From an uncultured Clostridia bacterium (GTDB lineage Bacteria; Bacillota; Clostridia; Oscillospirales; Ruminococcaceae), in assembly GCA_944382875.1 (NCBI GenBank), contig CALWNQ010000008.1, forward strand, positions 1 to 64,000: a stretch of 64,000 nucleotides of DNA, in the 5' to 3' direction. Position 1 is the stretch's first letter; each line of letters starts with the position of its first letter. Under the pieces are notes generated by a model, which was not told the origin of the DNA, made no database searches, and was given only the letters and a program-made list of their open reading frames with translations. Positions 32,101 to 41,036 of this stretch are shown one piece after another. A program made the position numbers and the translations under genes.

Positions 32101-34029
32101 ATGAAAAAGATGTTGGCTCTGCTGATGGCGCTGTCTATGACAACCGCTGTTGCACTGACTTCTTGCGGTGAGTCCTCAGGCGATTCGCCTAAAGACAGCA
32201 CCGAGAGCACCACATCCACCGAATCTACTGATGAAGAATCCAGCGGTGAAACAACTGCCACCACCGGCGGTCAGATCGTAATCGGCTCCGTCACTGACGT
32301 AGACGCCGATATGTTCCCCGGCTGGACAACTTCTGCCGAAAACATGTCGATTTTCCGTCTGCTTTACGGCTACACTACTGTTGACTACACAAAGGATTTT
32401 ACTTATGAATACGATCCTCAGGTAGTCACTGCGCATGAGGAGATCGAGAACGAAGACGGCACCAAAACTTTTAAAATGACCATCGCTGACGACCTCGTCT
32501 GGAGCGATGGAACCCCCATCACCGCAAAAGACTATGTCTTCGGTATTATGCTCAACAGTTCCAAAGAGATGGGAGATTTGGAAGCGGATACATCCACAGG
32601 TGCTGACTATGTTGGTTATGAAGAGTGGAACTCCGGTGAATCTGATACCTTTACCGGTCTGAACCTGATTGATGAGCATACTTTCTCCGTTACCGTAAAA
32701 GCAGATAAACTGCCTTACCACTACGAGATTACCTATGCTTCCGTTACTCCGTACCCCATGTTCAAACTGGCTCCTGACTGTGATATTACCGATGACGGCA
32801 ACGGCGCCACCATGTCTGAAGGCTTCACCACTGAGCTGCTGAGCCAGACCATTGCGGATACCGAAACCGGCTACCGTTACAATCCCACCGTTGTTTCCGG
32901 TCAGTACACCTTCACCAGCTACGATGCGAGCAACTATGAAGCGGTTCTGACCATTAACGACAAGTTCAAAGGCACCTGGGAAGAGTGCTACAAACCCAGC
33001 ATCGAAAAGATCGTTATTAAAAAGGTAAATGCTGCCACCGCTATGGACGAGCTGGCTGCCGGCACCATCGATCTTTATGCAGGTGTTTCCGGCGGTACTG
33101 AGATCAACAAAGGTCTCGACCTGTACGATCAGGGCAAGGTTTCCTATGCAAACTGGAGCCGTTCCGGCTACGGCAAACTGCAGTTCCACTGCGATGTTGG
33201 CCCGACCGATTCCACCGCTGTCCGTCAGGCTGTTTCCTACATCCTCGACAAGAACGAGTTTGCAAAACAGTACACCGGCGGCTACGGCAAGCTGGTTTAC
33301 GGCGCTTACGGTCTGTCTCAGACTGAGTACAAAGCCAACAAAGATAAAATTGAAACCGAACTGAACAAATACGAGTACAACCTCGAAACTGCAAAAGAAG
33401 TTCTGATTGCAGACGGCTGGACTCTGAATGCCAACGGCGGTGAATTCGTCGAAGGCACCGATGACGTTCGTTACAAGAAGATGGAAGACGGCTCTCTCCA
33501 GCCGCTAGTCATCAAATGGGCCTGCACCCCCGACAACCCTGTCGTTGACCTGCTGAACACCATGCTGGTTCCCAACGCTCCGCTGGTCGGCATGAAGATC
33601 GAGCCCACCGTTATGGACTTCAACCAGATGCTGACTGAGCTCTATACCCCCGGTTCTGAGTACAACATGTTCAACCTGGCTACCGGATTCTATCCCACTA
33701 TTGCTCCCTGGTACTACTACACAACCGATACTTCCTACTGGGGTATTTATAACAATAACATGATCTCTGATGACCAGCTGGCAAAAGTTACCGATGAAAT
33801 GCGTTACCTTGTTGACGAAGACGAGTGGAACGCAAAATGGCTGGAATACCAGAAGCGCTTCAACGAACTCTGCCTTGACATCCCGCTTTATTCCGACATT
33901 TACCATGCGTTCTTCACTCCCAAGCTGCAGAATTATGTTCCTGATGGTATGCATCAGTGGGATCAGACTCTGCTCTATGCCTACATCGATGAGAACGCTA
34001 CCGAAGTTACCGCAACACAGGGCGAGTAA
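32101..34029 (+). CDS. Oligopeptide/dipeptide ABC transporter substrate-binding lipoprotein
   Basis: A 642-residue SBP_bac_5-type binding protein that captures peptides outside the cell and delivers them to the permease. The signal peptide MKKMLALLMALSMTTAVALT ends at lipobox LTSC. A Ser/Thr/Glu-rich linker follows (residues 22-55), then the SBP fold: DDLVWSDGTPITAKDYVFGI, SVTVKADKLPYHYEITYAS and VRQAVSYILDKNEFAKQY. The ATG at 32101 follows AAGGAGG by nine bases; the frame is open farther upstream but without a site. The gene is set off from the permease genes by a hairpin terminator, which should make it the most abundant product. Confidence 0.93.
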   Translation: MKKMLALLMALSMTTAVALTSCGESSGDSPKDSTESTTSTESTDEESSGETTATTGGQIVIGSVTDVDADMFPGWTTSAENMSIFRLLYGYTTVDYTKDFTYEYDPQVVTAHEEIENEDGTKTFKMTIADDLVWSDGTPITAKDYVFGIMLNSSKEMGDLEADTSTGADYVGYEEWNSGESDTFTGLNLIDEHTFSVTVKADKLPYHYEITYASVTPYPMFKLAPDCDITDDGNGATMSEGFTTELLSQTIADTETGYRYNPTVVSGQYTFTSYDASNYEAVLTINDKFKGTWEECYKPSIEKIVIKKVNAATAMDELAAGTIDLYAGVSGGTEINKGLDLYDQGKVSYANWSRSGYGKLQFHCDVGPTDSTAVRQAVSYILDKNEFAKQYTGGYGKLVYGAYGLSQTEYKANKDKIETELNKYEYNLETAKEVLIADGWTLNANGGEFVEGTDDVRYKKMEDGSLQPLVIKWACTPDNPVVDLLNTMLVPNAPLVGMKIEPTVMDFNQMLTELYTPGSEYNMFNLATGFYPTIAPWYYYTTDTSYWGIYNNNMISDDQLAKVTDEMRYLVDEDEWNAKWLEYQKRFNELCLDIPLYSDIYHAFFTPKLQNYVPDGMHQWDQTLLYAYIDENATEVTATQGE

Positions 34030-34059
34030 TTTTTCCCGCACAAGATTCTGATGAGAAAG

Positions 34060-34085
34060 AGGGCATTCCACGCAATGCCCTTTTT
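34060..34085 (+). terminator. Leaky intrinsic terminator inside the transporter operon
   Basis: AGGGCATT (34060-34067) pairs with AATGCCCT (34074-34081), followed by TTTTC. It lies 30 bases after the binding-protein stop and 240 bases before the first permease gene, so it likely lowers expression of the downstream genes. Confidence 0.7.
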
Positions 34086-34119
34086 CTGTATTAATTGCCA
34101 AAACAATGAATGGGTAGAA

Positions 34120-34273
34120 CTGCGGGGCGCATAACCCCGCAGCCAGCCGCCCATACTGAACAACAGCATCCCCATTTTCTCTGATTTTGAAAATAATTCT
34201 GCCAAAACAGGGCCGGATGGGGTAATAAGAATGTGATTCCATCCGGACAGTTTCCGTTAGGAGACTGTGTTTT
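34120..34273 (+). repeat. Cluster of hairpins between binding-protein and permease genes
   Basis: Three inverted repeats follow the terminator: CTGCGGGG/CCCCGCAG (34120-34142), CCGGATGG/CCATCCGG (about 34212-34246) and ACAGTTTCC/GGAGACTGT (about 34247-34268, one mismatch), the last followed by GTTTTCC. They may be mRNA stability or processing signals, or a second weak terminator. No gene is present here. Confidence 0.45.
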
Positions 34274-34320
34274 CCAGAAATCGATAGATAACTTTATAGA
34301 AAGTAGAGGTGTCGTACAGA

Positions 34321-35304
34321 ATGGCAAAGTACCTGATCAAACGGTTTTTGTACATGATATTTGTATTCTTTATCGTATCCATTCTGATGTTTGCCATCAC
34401 CAAAGCGGTTCCCGGTGATCCTGCCTTGAAGATGGTCAACCCTAATCTGGCATCGACCGACCCGGCACGATATCAGATTGCACTGGAAGAAGCGCGGGAG
34501 TCTCTCGGATTGGACCAACCGCTGCCGATTCAATATATAAAGTGGATGGGCAATACCCTGACCGGCAACTTTGGATTCTCGATCCAGTACAAAAAACCGG
34601 TTATTGATGTGGTGGGCACACCTATGCTTAACACCGTTGCCCTCAATCTTTTTTCTTTGATTCTGGTGTTTGCCATTACGATTCCGTTGGGAATCATTTC
34701 TGCTGTGAAAAAGCGCAGCGTCTTCGACCAGGCGGTGCAGGTCGGTTCGATTATCGGATACAGCCTGCCGGTATTTGTTACAGCGTTTGTTTTCATCTTT
34801 TTGTTTGCCCTTAAGCTGCCCATTTTCCCCATCAGCGGTACTGCAACACCCGGTTCGGATTATACGGGATTGGCCAAGTTTGGGGATTATATGTACCATA
34901 TGGCGTTGCCGCTTATTGTCAGCACCTTCTGTTCGCTGGGCGGTATTCTGCGGTATGTTCGCGCTGCGATGATTGATGCGCTGCGTGAAGATTATATTCG
35001 TACGGCACGCGCCAAAGGTTTGCGGGAAAAGGTGGTTATTTACTCCCATGCTTTCCGCAACGCGCTGATTCCGATCGTTACCATCATTACAAGCTGGTTT
35101 GTCAGCATTTTCGGCGGTTCGGTCGTTATCGAAAGTATTTTCCTTTGGAACGGTCTTGGAAATACCCTGCTTTCCGCTCTTCGGAACCTCGACAGCGCGC
35201 TTTATATGGCTATGATGATGTTCTATGTGGTCATTACTCTGCTGGGCAACCTTTTGATGGATATTGCTTATTGCATTGCAGACCCTCGTGTCAAATTACA
35301 GTAA
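34321..35304 (+). CDS. Peptide ABC transporter permease, OppB/DppB type
   Basis: A 327-residue inner-membrane permease with six spans. Typical features are the N-terminal YLIKRFLYMIFVFFIVSILM, GLDQPLPIQYIKWMGNTLTG in the first extracellular loop, and the EAA loop RTARAKGLREKVVIYSHAFR that contacts the ATPases. It ends IAYCIADPRVKLQ as OppB proteins do. The ATG at 34321 follows AGAGGTG by nine bases. It is the ordinary partner of the unusual OppC-like permease that starts 16 bases downstream. Confidence 0.92.
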   Translation: MAKYLIKRFLYMIFVFFIVSILMFAITKAVPGDPALKMVNPNLASTDPARYQIALEEARESLGLDQPLPIQYIKWMGNTLTGNFGFSIQYKKPVIDVVGTPMLNTVALNLFSLILVFAITIPLGIISAVKKRSVFDQAVQVGSIIGYSLPVFVTAFVFIFLFALKLPIFPISGTATPGSDYTGLAKFGDYMYHMALPLIVSTFCSLGGILRYVRAAMIDALREDYIRTARAKGLREKVVIYSHAFRNALIPIVTIITSWFVSIFGGSVVIESIFLWNGLGNTLLSALRNLDSALYMAMMMFYVVITLLGNLLMDIAYCIADPRVKLQ

Positions 35305-35319
35305 GGAGGACGGTACGAG

Positions 35320-37119
35320 ATGAGCGAGAAGAAAAAACGCACCGGCTCCTTTACGCTGACGCTTCGCCGGCTGTTCGGCATGAAGGAAAAGGAAACCGAT
35401 ATTCTCAAAGAAGAACAGATGCAAAGTCCTTTTCGGACGATTGTTCGGAACTATGTGGAAAACAAGGTAGCCATGTTTGGGTTGATTGTTTTCATCCTGA
35501 TTTTTGCCACTGTTTTTATCGGCTCGGCAATCTGGCCGCTGGACGTCAATTATCAGGACCTTACCCAGCAGAATGTTTCTCCTGGATTTAATATGATGAG
35601 CATTCCTTCCGGTTTAAAAAATAACGCGCAGGATGTTTCGGTTGGTTCGATTTTTGCCGTTGGCGTAGACCGGGATGGTAAGCTCTACCAGTGGGGCAAA
35701 CTCACTGACAAACTGAAAAAAATGCCTGATGACAGCCAGACCTATGTTCAGGTTTCGGCTGGTTTGGATCATGCAATCGCGTTGACATCGGAAGGAAAAG
35801 TAGTCACCTGGGGCAACGACCGTCTTGGGTTGGCCAACATTCCGTTTGAAGTCAAAGATGCTACTGATATTAAGCAGATTCTTGCAGGTTACCAGATGTC
35901 CTTTGTTGTTACAGAAAGCGGCAACCTGTATTACTGGGGTAACGAAAACGCGCTGACCATCAGCGTAGATCCTGAACTGCAGGGGAATATCGATAAAGTT
36001 GTTGTCAACTTGACCACTGCCTTTGTTCTGACCAAGGATCAGCGGGTTGTGATGCTCAGCAATTCAACAACCCCCTTTGCCAACATTCCGGAAGAAATTC
36101 AAGGGAATGTTATTGACATTGCGGCGAACGACCGTGCGGTTGCGGCTGTAACGGAGGATGGACAGGTCCATGTGTGGGGAACCAATGACTACGGCCTGTT
36201 TGACGTTCCGGAAGCGGCACAGGGCACCACTGCCGCTCTTGCGGGCGGACGGTTCCATTTTACCGCTCTCACAACCGATAATACAGTTGTTTCCTGGGGC
36301 AATGATATTTATGGTCAGGCTTCGGCGCCGCATCTGACCGACGCAGCCTCCATTGAAGCCGGCTATTTCCAGAGCTATGCCATCGACGCAGACGGCCATT
36401 TGACCGGTTGGGGACTCAAAGGCTACTTGTTTGGTACCGACCATTACGGCCGTGACGTCGCAATGCGTATGCTGGCCGGTGGACGTATGACCATGACCAT
36501 CGGTGCGATTGCCGTTATCATTTCGACAATCATCGGCGTAATCGTAGGTGGTATTTCCGGCTACTATGGCGGTTGGGTGGATAACCTGCTGATGCGTTTC
36601 GCTGAAATCGTCATGTCGTTGCCGTTCCTGCCTCTTGCAATTGTTTTGTCTGCAATCGTAGGCAATCGTCTGTCCGAACTTGGACGAATCAGTATGATTA
36701 TGGTGATTCTTGGACTTTTGTCCTGGCCGAGTTTGGCGCGGCTCATCCGTGCGCAGGTGCTCTCCGCCCGCGAGCAGGAGTATGTCACTGCTGCCAAGGC
36801 AATGGGTATTCGAGAATTTACCCTGATTTTCCGGCACATTCTCCCCAACGTCATTACTGTGGTTATCGTCAATACCACGCTGGCTTTTGCGTCCTGTCTG
36901 CTCACAGAGTCGAGCCTTTCGTTCATCGGTTTCGGTGTTATCGAGCCGAGTCCTACATGGGGCAATATGCTCAACAGCGCTCAGAGCTCTGATGTTATCG
37001 CCAACTACTGGTGGAGATGGGTGTTCCCGTCCATCGCCCTCAGCCTTGCGGTCATTAGCATCAACCTGATTGGCGACGGTATGCGCGACGCTATTGACCC
37101 CAAATCCAATGAACGATAG
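35320..37119 (+). CDS. OppC/DppC-type permease with an inserted seven-blade RCC1-like propeller
   Basis: A 599-residue permease, about twice the usual 300. Residues 36-70 are the normal N-terminus and first span (KVAMFGLIVFILIFATVFIG). From about 105 to 366 lies an insert with seven repeats ending in W-G or similar: GVDRDGKLYQWG, ALTSEGKVVTWGND, VVTESGNLYYWGNE, VLTKDQRVVMLS, AVTEDGQVHVWGTND, ALTTDNTVVSWGND and AIDADGHLTGWG. This is the RCC1 beta-propeller pattern, one blade per repeat; the fourth is degenerate. The permease resumes at GYLFGTDHYGRDVAMRML, with the EAA loop TAAKAMGIREFTLIFRHILP at 490-509. By OppC topology the insert is outside the cell, where it could contact the binding protein, cell wall or a ligand. 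The frame is continuous and GGAGG precedes the ATG. Confidence 0.9.
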   Translation: MSEKKKRTGSFTLTLRRLFGMKEKETDILKEEQMQSPFRTIVRNYVENKVAMFGLIVFILIFATVFIGSAIWPLDVNYQDLTQQNVSPGFNMMSIPSGLKNNAQDVSVGSIFAVGVDRDGKLYQWGKLTDKLKKMPDDSQTYVQVSAGLDHAIALTSEGKVVTWGNDRLGLANIPFEVKDATDIKQILAGYQMSFVVTESGNLYYWGNENALTISVDPELQGNIDKVVVNLTTAFVLTKDQRVVMLSNSTTPFANIPEEIQGNVIDIAANDRAVAAVTEDGQVHVWGTNDYGLFDVPEAAQGTTAALAGGRFHFTALTTDNTVVSWGNDIYGQASAPHLTDAASIEAGYFQSYAIDADGHLTGWGLKGYLFGTDHYGRDVAMRMLAGGRMTMTIGAIAVIISTIIGVIVGGISGYYGGWVDNLLMRFAEIVMSLPFLPLAIVLSAIVGNRLSELGRISMIMVILGLLSWPSLARLIRAQVLSAREQEYVTAAKAMGIREFTLIFRHILPNVITVVIVNTTLAFASCLLTESSLSFIGFGVIEPSPTWGNMLNSAQSSDVIANYWWRWVFPSIALSLAVISINLIGDGMRDAIDPKSNER

Positions 37120-37131
37120 GAGGAACGTTGT

Positions 37132-38154
37132 ATGGCATTGCTGGAACTTCGCGACCTGCACACATTTTTTAAAACCAAAAAAGGCATCGTCAAGGCCGTC
37201 AACGGTGTATCCTATTCGGTAGACGCCGGCCGGACTCTCGGTATTGTTGGTGAAAGCGGCAGCGGCAAAAGCGTTTCCGCCATGAGCATCCTGCGTCTGC
37301 TGGACGGCAACGGATATATTGAAAGCGGCGAGATTCTGTTCGAGGACCGTGACCTCGCCAAATGCAGCATCGAAGAGATGTACAAAATCCGCGGCAACAA
37401 AATTTCGGTTATCTTTCAGGAGCCGATGACCTCTCTGAACCCGGTTTTTACAGTGGAACGTCAGCTGAATGAGGTATTTTTGACTCACCAGAAGGTGAGC
37501 AAAAAGGAGGCCACCAAACGTTCGCTGGAAATGCTGGCGGCGGTTAAGATCCCCAATCCCGCCAATGTGATGAAACAATATCCCCACCAGCTTTCGGGCG
37601 GTATGCGGCAGCGTGTTATGATTGCAATGGCACTGGCTTGCCGTCCTCGCATCCTGATTGCCGATGAACCGACTACTGCGCTGGATGTGACCATTCAGGC
37701 GCAGATTCTGAAATTGATGAATGATTTGAAGGCAGAAAACGGCACTTCAATCCTCTTTATCACCCACGATCTCGGTGTTATCAACGAGATGGCTGATGAT
37801 GTAGCTGTGATGTACTGCGGCCAGGTGGTAGAGATGGCTTCAGTTGAAACGATTTTCGGGGAAAATCCTTTTTCACATCCGTACACAGAGGGTTTGATGA
37901 ACTCCATCCCCCGCTTGAATACCCCCACTGGTATTCGTTTGGAGGCCATTCCCGGAGCGGTACCGCATCCGTTGGATTTGCCCAAAGGCTGCAAATTTGC
38001 GCCGCGTTGCAAGTATGCCACTGACAAGTGCCGGGAGCAGGAGCCTTCGCTCTGCGAAGTAGAAGACGGACATCAGGTTCGATGCTTTTATCCTGAAAAG
38101 AACAACCGTACACGGGAGTTTGAACTGAAAAAGGAGGCGCAACATGCAGAATAA
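37132..38154 (+). CDS. Peptide ABC transporter ATP-binding protein, OppD/DppD type
   Basis: A 340-residue cytoplasmic ATPase that powers import. Walker A is GESGSGKSVS near residue 41, the Q-loop VIFQEPMTSLNPVF, the signature LSGGMRQRVMIAMAL, Walker B ILIADEPTTALD and the H-loop FITHDLGV. The C-terminal oligopeptide/dipeptide domain contains the Cys-rich CKFAPRCKYATDKC, which in this family can bind an iron-sulphur cluster. It is normal in length, in contrast to its partner. It starts 12 bases after the OppC-like gene and overlaps the next gene by 11 bases. Confidence 0.94.
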   Translation: MALLELRDLHTFFKTKKGIVKAVNGVSYSVDAGRTLGIVGESGSGKSVSAMSILRLLDGNGYIESGEILFEDRDLAKCSIEEMYKIRGNKISVIFQEPMTSLNPVFTVERQLNEVFLTHQKVSKKEATKRSLEMLAAVKIPNPANVMKQYPHQLSGGMRQRVMIAMALACRPRILIADEPTTALDVTIQAQILKLMNDLKAENGTSILFITHDLGVINEMADDVAVMYCGQVVEMASVETIFGENPFSHPYTEGLMNSIPRLNTPTGIRLEAIPGAVPHPLDLPKGCKFAPRCKYATDKCREQEPSLCEVEDGHQVRCFYPEKNNRTREFELKKEAQHAE

Positions 38155-39715
38155 TAATTCTGAAAAAAAGGTGCTGCTGCGGATCTCCCACCTGAAACAG
38201 TGGTTCCCGCTGAAAAAGACCAGAATCGGCGGAGAACAGCTTTATGTTAAAGCAAATGACGATATTTCGCTCGATATTTACGAGGGTGAAACACTTGGAT
38301 TGGTTGGTGAATCCGGCTGCGGCAAATCCACACTGGGACGGGTGTTGCTCCAGCTTTACCATCAAACCGAAGGTAAAACTATGTATTACGGCCGCACCAT
38401 TGATTCGCTGGCACCGGCTTATGTGGAAAAAACGTTGAAACATTTGGAAAAAGGCCGCGCAAAACTCCATGAGCTGGAAGCAAAACGCGACAAGCTCCAG
38501 AAAGAATACGACGCGCTCGATGAAAAAGCGCGCCGTTCCAAAAAGGCGGATCTTGACCACGCAGTTAAAGAAGCCAAAAGTCAGTTTCTCGATATGGCGC
38601 AGTTGGTTGGCGGTTTCCTTTCCCTAGATGATCTGAAGCCTGTTTCCGAAATCTTTCTGCAGGAGTACCGTGCTGCTCTGGCATTGCACAATATGAAAGA
38701 GGAACGCGATCTCCTTCAGGTGGAGTATGACGCCGTGAAAGGCAAAGCTGATGCTCGTCGGGAAGCTGGAAAAAACGCAGATTCATTGGATAATCGCTGC
38801 AAAAAGATGGATGCTCACATTGCCGCAGTCGATCAAAAGGTTGCGGCGCAGGAAGCGGAGCTCGGCCGTATCCGTGCTGAAATCGATTCGCTGCGTGCCA
38901 AATATGCCGGTAAAGGGAAATTTGACGAATATGAAAGTTACCGGGATGATGGTATTGATCTTGCCAAACTGCAATATAAAGAAATGCGGCAGCTCCGTAA
39001 AGATTTGCAGCTTATTTTCCAGGATCCCTACTCTTCGTTGAATCCTCGCATGACGGTTGGACAGATTATCGGCGAAGGTCTGCTTGCTCACAACTTCTTT
39101 AAAAAGAATGACGACCGGATGATGGATTATGTTATGAAGGTAATGGAAGACTGTGGCCTTTCCTCTTACATGATTCATCGTTATCCGCATCAGTTCTCCG
39201 GCGGTCAGCGTCAGAGAATCGGTATCGCCCGTTCGCTGGCAGTGAAGCCCAAATTTGTGGTCTGCGACGAGGCGGTTTCAGCCCTTGACGTGTCTATTCA
39301 ATCCCAGGTGATTAATCTTTTGCAAGATCTGAAGGAAAAGGATCACCTGACCTACCTCTTCATTACCCATGACCTTAGCGTTGTGAAATATATCAGCGAC
39401 CGGATTGCGGTTATGTATCTTGGCAATGTTGTGGAGCTGGCGGATTCGGAAAAGCTGTTTGCACATCCTCTGCATCCTTATACGGAGGCACTGTTGCTGG
39501 CGATTCCCACTACAGAACTCTCTCATCGCAAGCAGCTTGTCCCGCTAGAAGGCGATATCCCCAGCCCAATTAAGCCTCCCAAAGGCTGTAAATTCCATAC
39601 ACGCTGCAAATACGCTACCGATCTTTGTCGTGAGGTTACTCCCGATTTTGTTGAAGCCGAGCCTGGGCACTTTGTGGCCTGCCACCATGTGTTGGATCAC
39701 AAGGTGATCGAGTAA
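38144..39715 (+). CDS. OppF/DppF-type ATPase with coiled-coil insertion between Walker A and Q-loop
   Basis: A 523-residue ATPase; OppF proteins usually have 320-340. Walker A is GESGCGKST at 55-63. After TIDSLAPAYVEK an insert of about 185 residues (95-278) begins: charged heptad-like helices (LEKGRAKLHELEAKRDKLQK and KKMDAHIAAVDQKVAAQEAE) around a short hydrophobic segment (MAQLVGGFLSLDDL). The ATPase resumes at MRQLRKDLQLIFQDPYSSLN, with signature FSGGQRQRIGIARSL, Walker B FVVCDEAVSALD and the Cys motif CKFHTRCKYATDLC. The frame is intact and catalytic motifs complete, so the insert is a real domain, probably an antiparallel coiled coil in the cytoplasm, of unknown purpose. Confidence 0.92.
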   Translation: MQNNNSEKKVLLRISHLKQWFPLKKTRIGGEQLYVKANDDISLDIYEGETLGLVGESGCGKSTLGRVLLQLYHQTEGKTMYYGRTIDSLAPAYVEKTLKHLEKGRAKLHELEAKRDKLQKEYDALDEKARRSKKADLDHAVKEAKSQFLDMAQLVGGFLSLDDLKPVSEIFLQEYRAALALHNMKEERDLLQVEYDAVKGKADARREAGKNADSLDNRCKKMDAHIAAVDQKVAAQEAELGRIRAEIDSLRAKYAGKGKFDEYESYRDDGIDLAKLQYKEMRQLRKDLQLIFQDPYSSLNPRMTVGQIIGEGLLAHNFFKKNDDRMMDYVMKVMEDCGLSSYMIHRYPHQFSGGQRQRIGIARSLAVKPKFVVCDEAVSALDVSIQSQVINLLQDLKEKDHLTYLFITHDLSVVKYISDRIAVMYLGNVVELADSEKLFAHPLHPYTEALLLAIPTTELSHRKQLVPLEGDIPSPIKPPKGCKFHTRCKYATDLCREVTPDFVEAEPGHFVACHHVLDHKVIE

Positions 39716-39730
39716 AGCGGAGGAAGCGTG

Positions 39731-39940
39731 ATGCTGAATCTGTTCAAAAACAGGCGATTGGATCGCAATCTGCATGTGGAAGAAAGCGAAAAACGTTTCC
39801 GCAATCAAGTAGAGAATACACCGCTTGAAAAGAAAGATCTGCCGGCTATGATAATTGCAGCATTTTTAGTGTTGCTGCCGGCTGTTCTGCTCACGTTTGG
39901 GGTAATCGTTCTGATTATGTTCCTGTTTTTCTATCATTGA
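39731..39940 (+). CDS. Small membrane protein at the end of the transporter operon
   Basis: A 69-residue protein with a basic/acidic N-terminal half (FKNRRLDRNLHVEESEKRF) and one hydrophobic helix (PAMIIAAFLVLLPAVLLTFG, running on into VIVLIMFLFF). The ATG is seven bases after GGAGG; a GTG one codon earlier is also possible. It lies 15 bases after the OppF-like gene and directly before the operon terminator, so it belongs to the operon. It may be an accessory subunit of this unusual transporter; no family is recognised. Confidence 0.65.
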   Translation: MLNLFKNRRLDRNLHVEESEKRFRNQVENTPLEKKDLPAMIIAAFLVLLPAVLLTFGVIVLIMFLFFYH

Positions 39941-39970
39941 AAAAAGCCTGCCGTTTTCGGCAGGCTTTTT
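39941..39970 (+). terminator. Intrinsic terminator of the transporter operon
   Basis: AAAAAGCCTGCCG and CGGCAGGCTTTTT form a perfect 13-bp stem with a TTTT loop and a T-run. It starts right at the preceding stop codon. Confidence 0.9.
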
Positions 39971-40029
39971 TATGTTTGGGGTAGGCAAAAAATCATTTCC
40001 AATCATTAAAAATTTGTTGGACAAACTTG

Positions 40030-40950
40030 TTAACCTGCAATTCCCATCAAAAGAATGAGAGCAGTCATTACGGTAATACCGATAACGATGCTGATAGAAT
40101 TGGCGGTGCTTGCTAACTCCGCATCGCCGCCGAGCATCCCGGTAAAGGCAGGGGAAGCGCTGGCAATTGGCGAGAAGAGGAGAATGCAGAGTAGCTCCCG
40201 GATCTCAAGTGGAAGCGGCAGCGCAAAATAGCAGAGGACTGCCAATAACCCACAGATAGAGAACCGAATAATCAGATGCAGTAGCAGGCTATGCAGGCGG
40301 CTGCGCTCGAGATGAATCTCAAAGCCGATACCGATCATCAGCATGGCGAGAAAAGCGTTTCCACCGCCTACAATACCGGCAAAATCCACCACCGGTGTAG
40401 GCAATTTCGAGCCGAGCGCCGCAAAAAGCAGCATGAGCAAATAGGTGTCGAGTGGGATGGAACGGAACAGCTTTTTAAAGAAAGCGGCAACCGGCGAACG
40501 ATTTCTTTTTCCCACCATCACCGAGGCGAGTGCATAGGAACCGCCGGTGCAGACCACCGCGTTGCCTGCGTCAAACAGGCAGGCCGCCACAGCGCCGGAA
40601 GCGCCGAGAAAGCTTTGAATATACGGCATCGAGAAACAGCCGATATTGAAACCGGTGTAGTTGACAATGTTATAAGCCCGGTCAAGTTTGGATTTTCCGC
40701 GGGCGGCAAGCACTCCCGCACCCATCAGCAGAAGATTGCAGCCAAGTCCAAACGCACTCAGGATGAGCAGTGAAAAATCCAGCTCCATCCCCGCAAAGTT
40801 GGTGATGACAGCACAGGGCAATGTAATGTTGATGACAATTTTTGCGATGAGCGAAAAATCATCTTTCTGAAAAAATCCTACCCGCCGGAGCAAAATCCCC
40901 AAAAGGATCATGCAAAGAAAAATACCGGCTTTGATGAGAACGGTTCCCAT
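40030..40950 (-). CDS. AEC family transporter
   Basis: A 306-residue membrane transporter of the auxin efflux carrier-like family, paralogous to the one at 30602-31546. Typical stretches are MILLGILLRRVGFFQKDDFS, NYTGFNIGCFSMPYIQSFLG (family core motif) and LLFSPIASASPAFTGMLGGD. The ATG at 40950, seven bases behind GGAGG, is preferred over two earlier in-frame starts. It probably transports organic acids or similar anions; the substrate is unknown. It is convergent with the transporter operon. Confidence 0.83.
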   Translation of the reverse strand: MGTVLIKAGIFLCMILLGILLRRVGFFQKDDFSLIAKIVINITLPCAVITNFAGMELDFSLLILSAFGLGCNLLLMGAGVLAARGKSKLDRAYNIVNYTGFNIGCFSMPYIQSFLGASGAVAACLFDAGNAVVCTGGSYALASVMVGKRNRSPVAAFFKKLFRSIPLDTYLLMLLFAALGSKLPTPVVDFAGIVGGGNAFLAMLMIGIGFEIHLERSRLHSLLLHLIIRFSICGLLAVLCYFALPLPLEIRELLCILLFSPIASASPAFTGMLGGDAELASTANSISIVIGITVMTALILLMGIAG

Positions 40951-41036
40951 CAGCATCCCTCCATTCCTTTCCATTATACGGGAAAGGAATACGGCTGTCT
41001 ATCCGCAAAACGGGGAAAAATCATCGCCGTTTCGGG

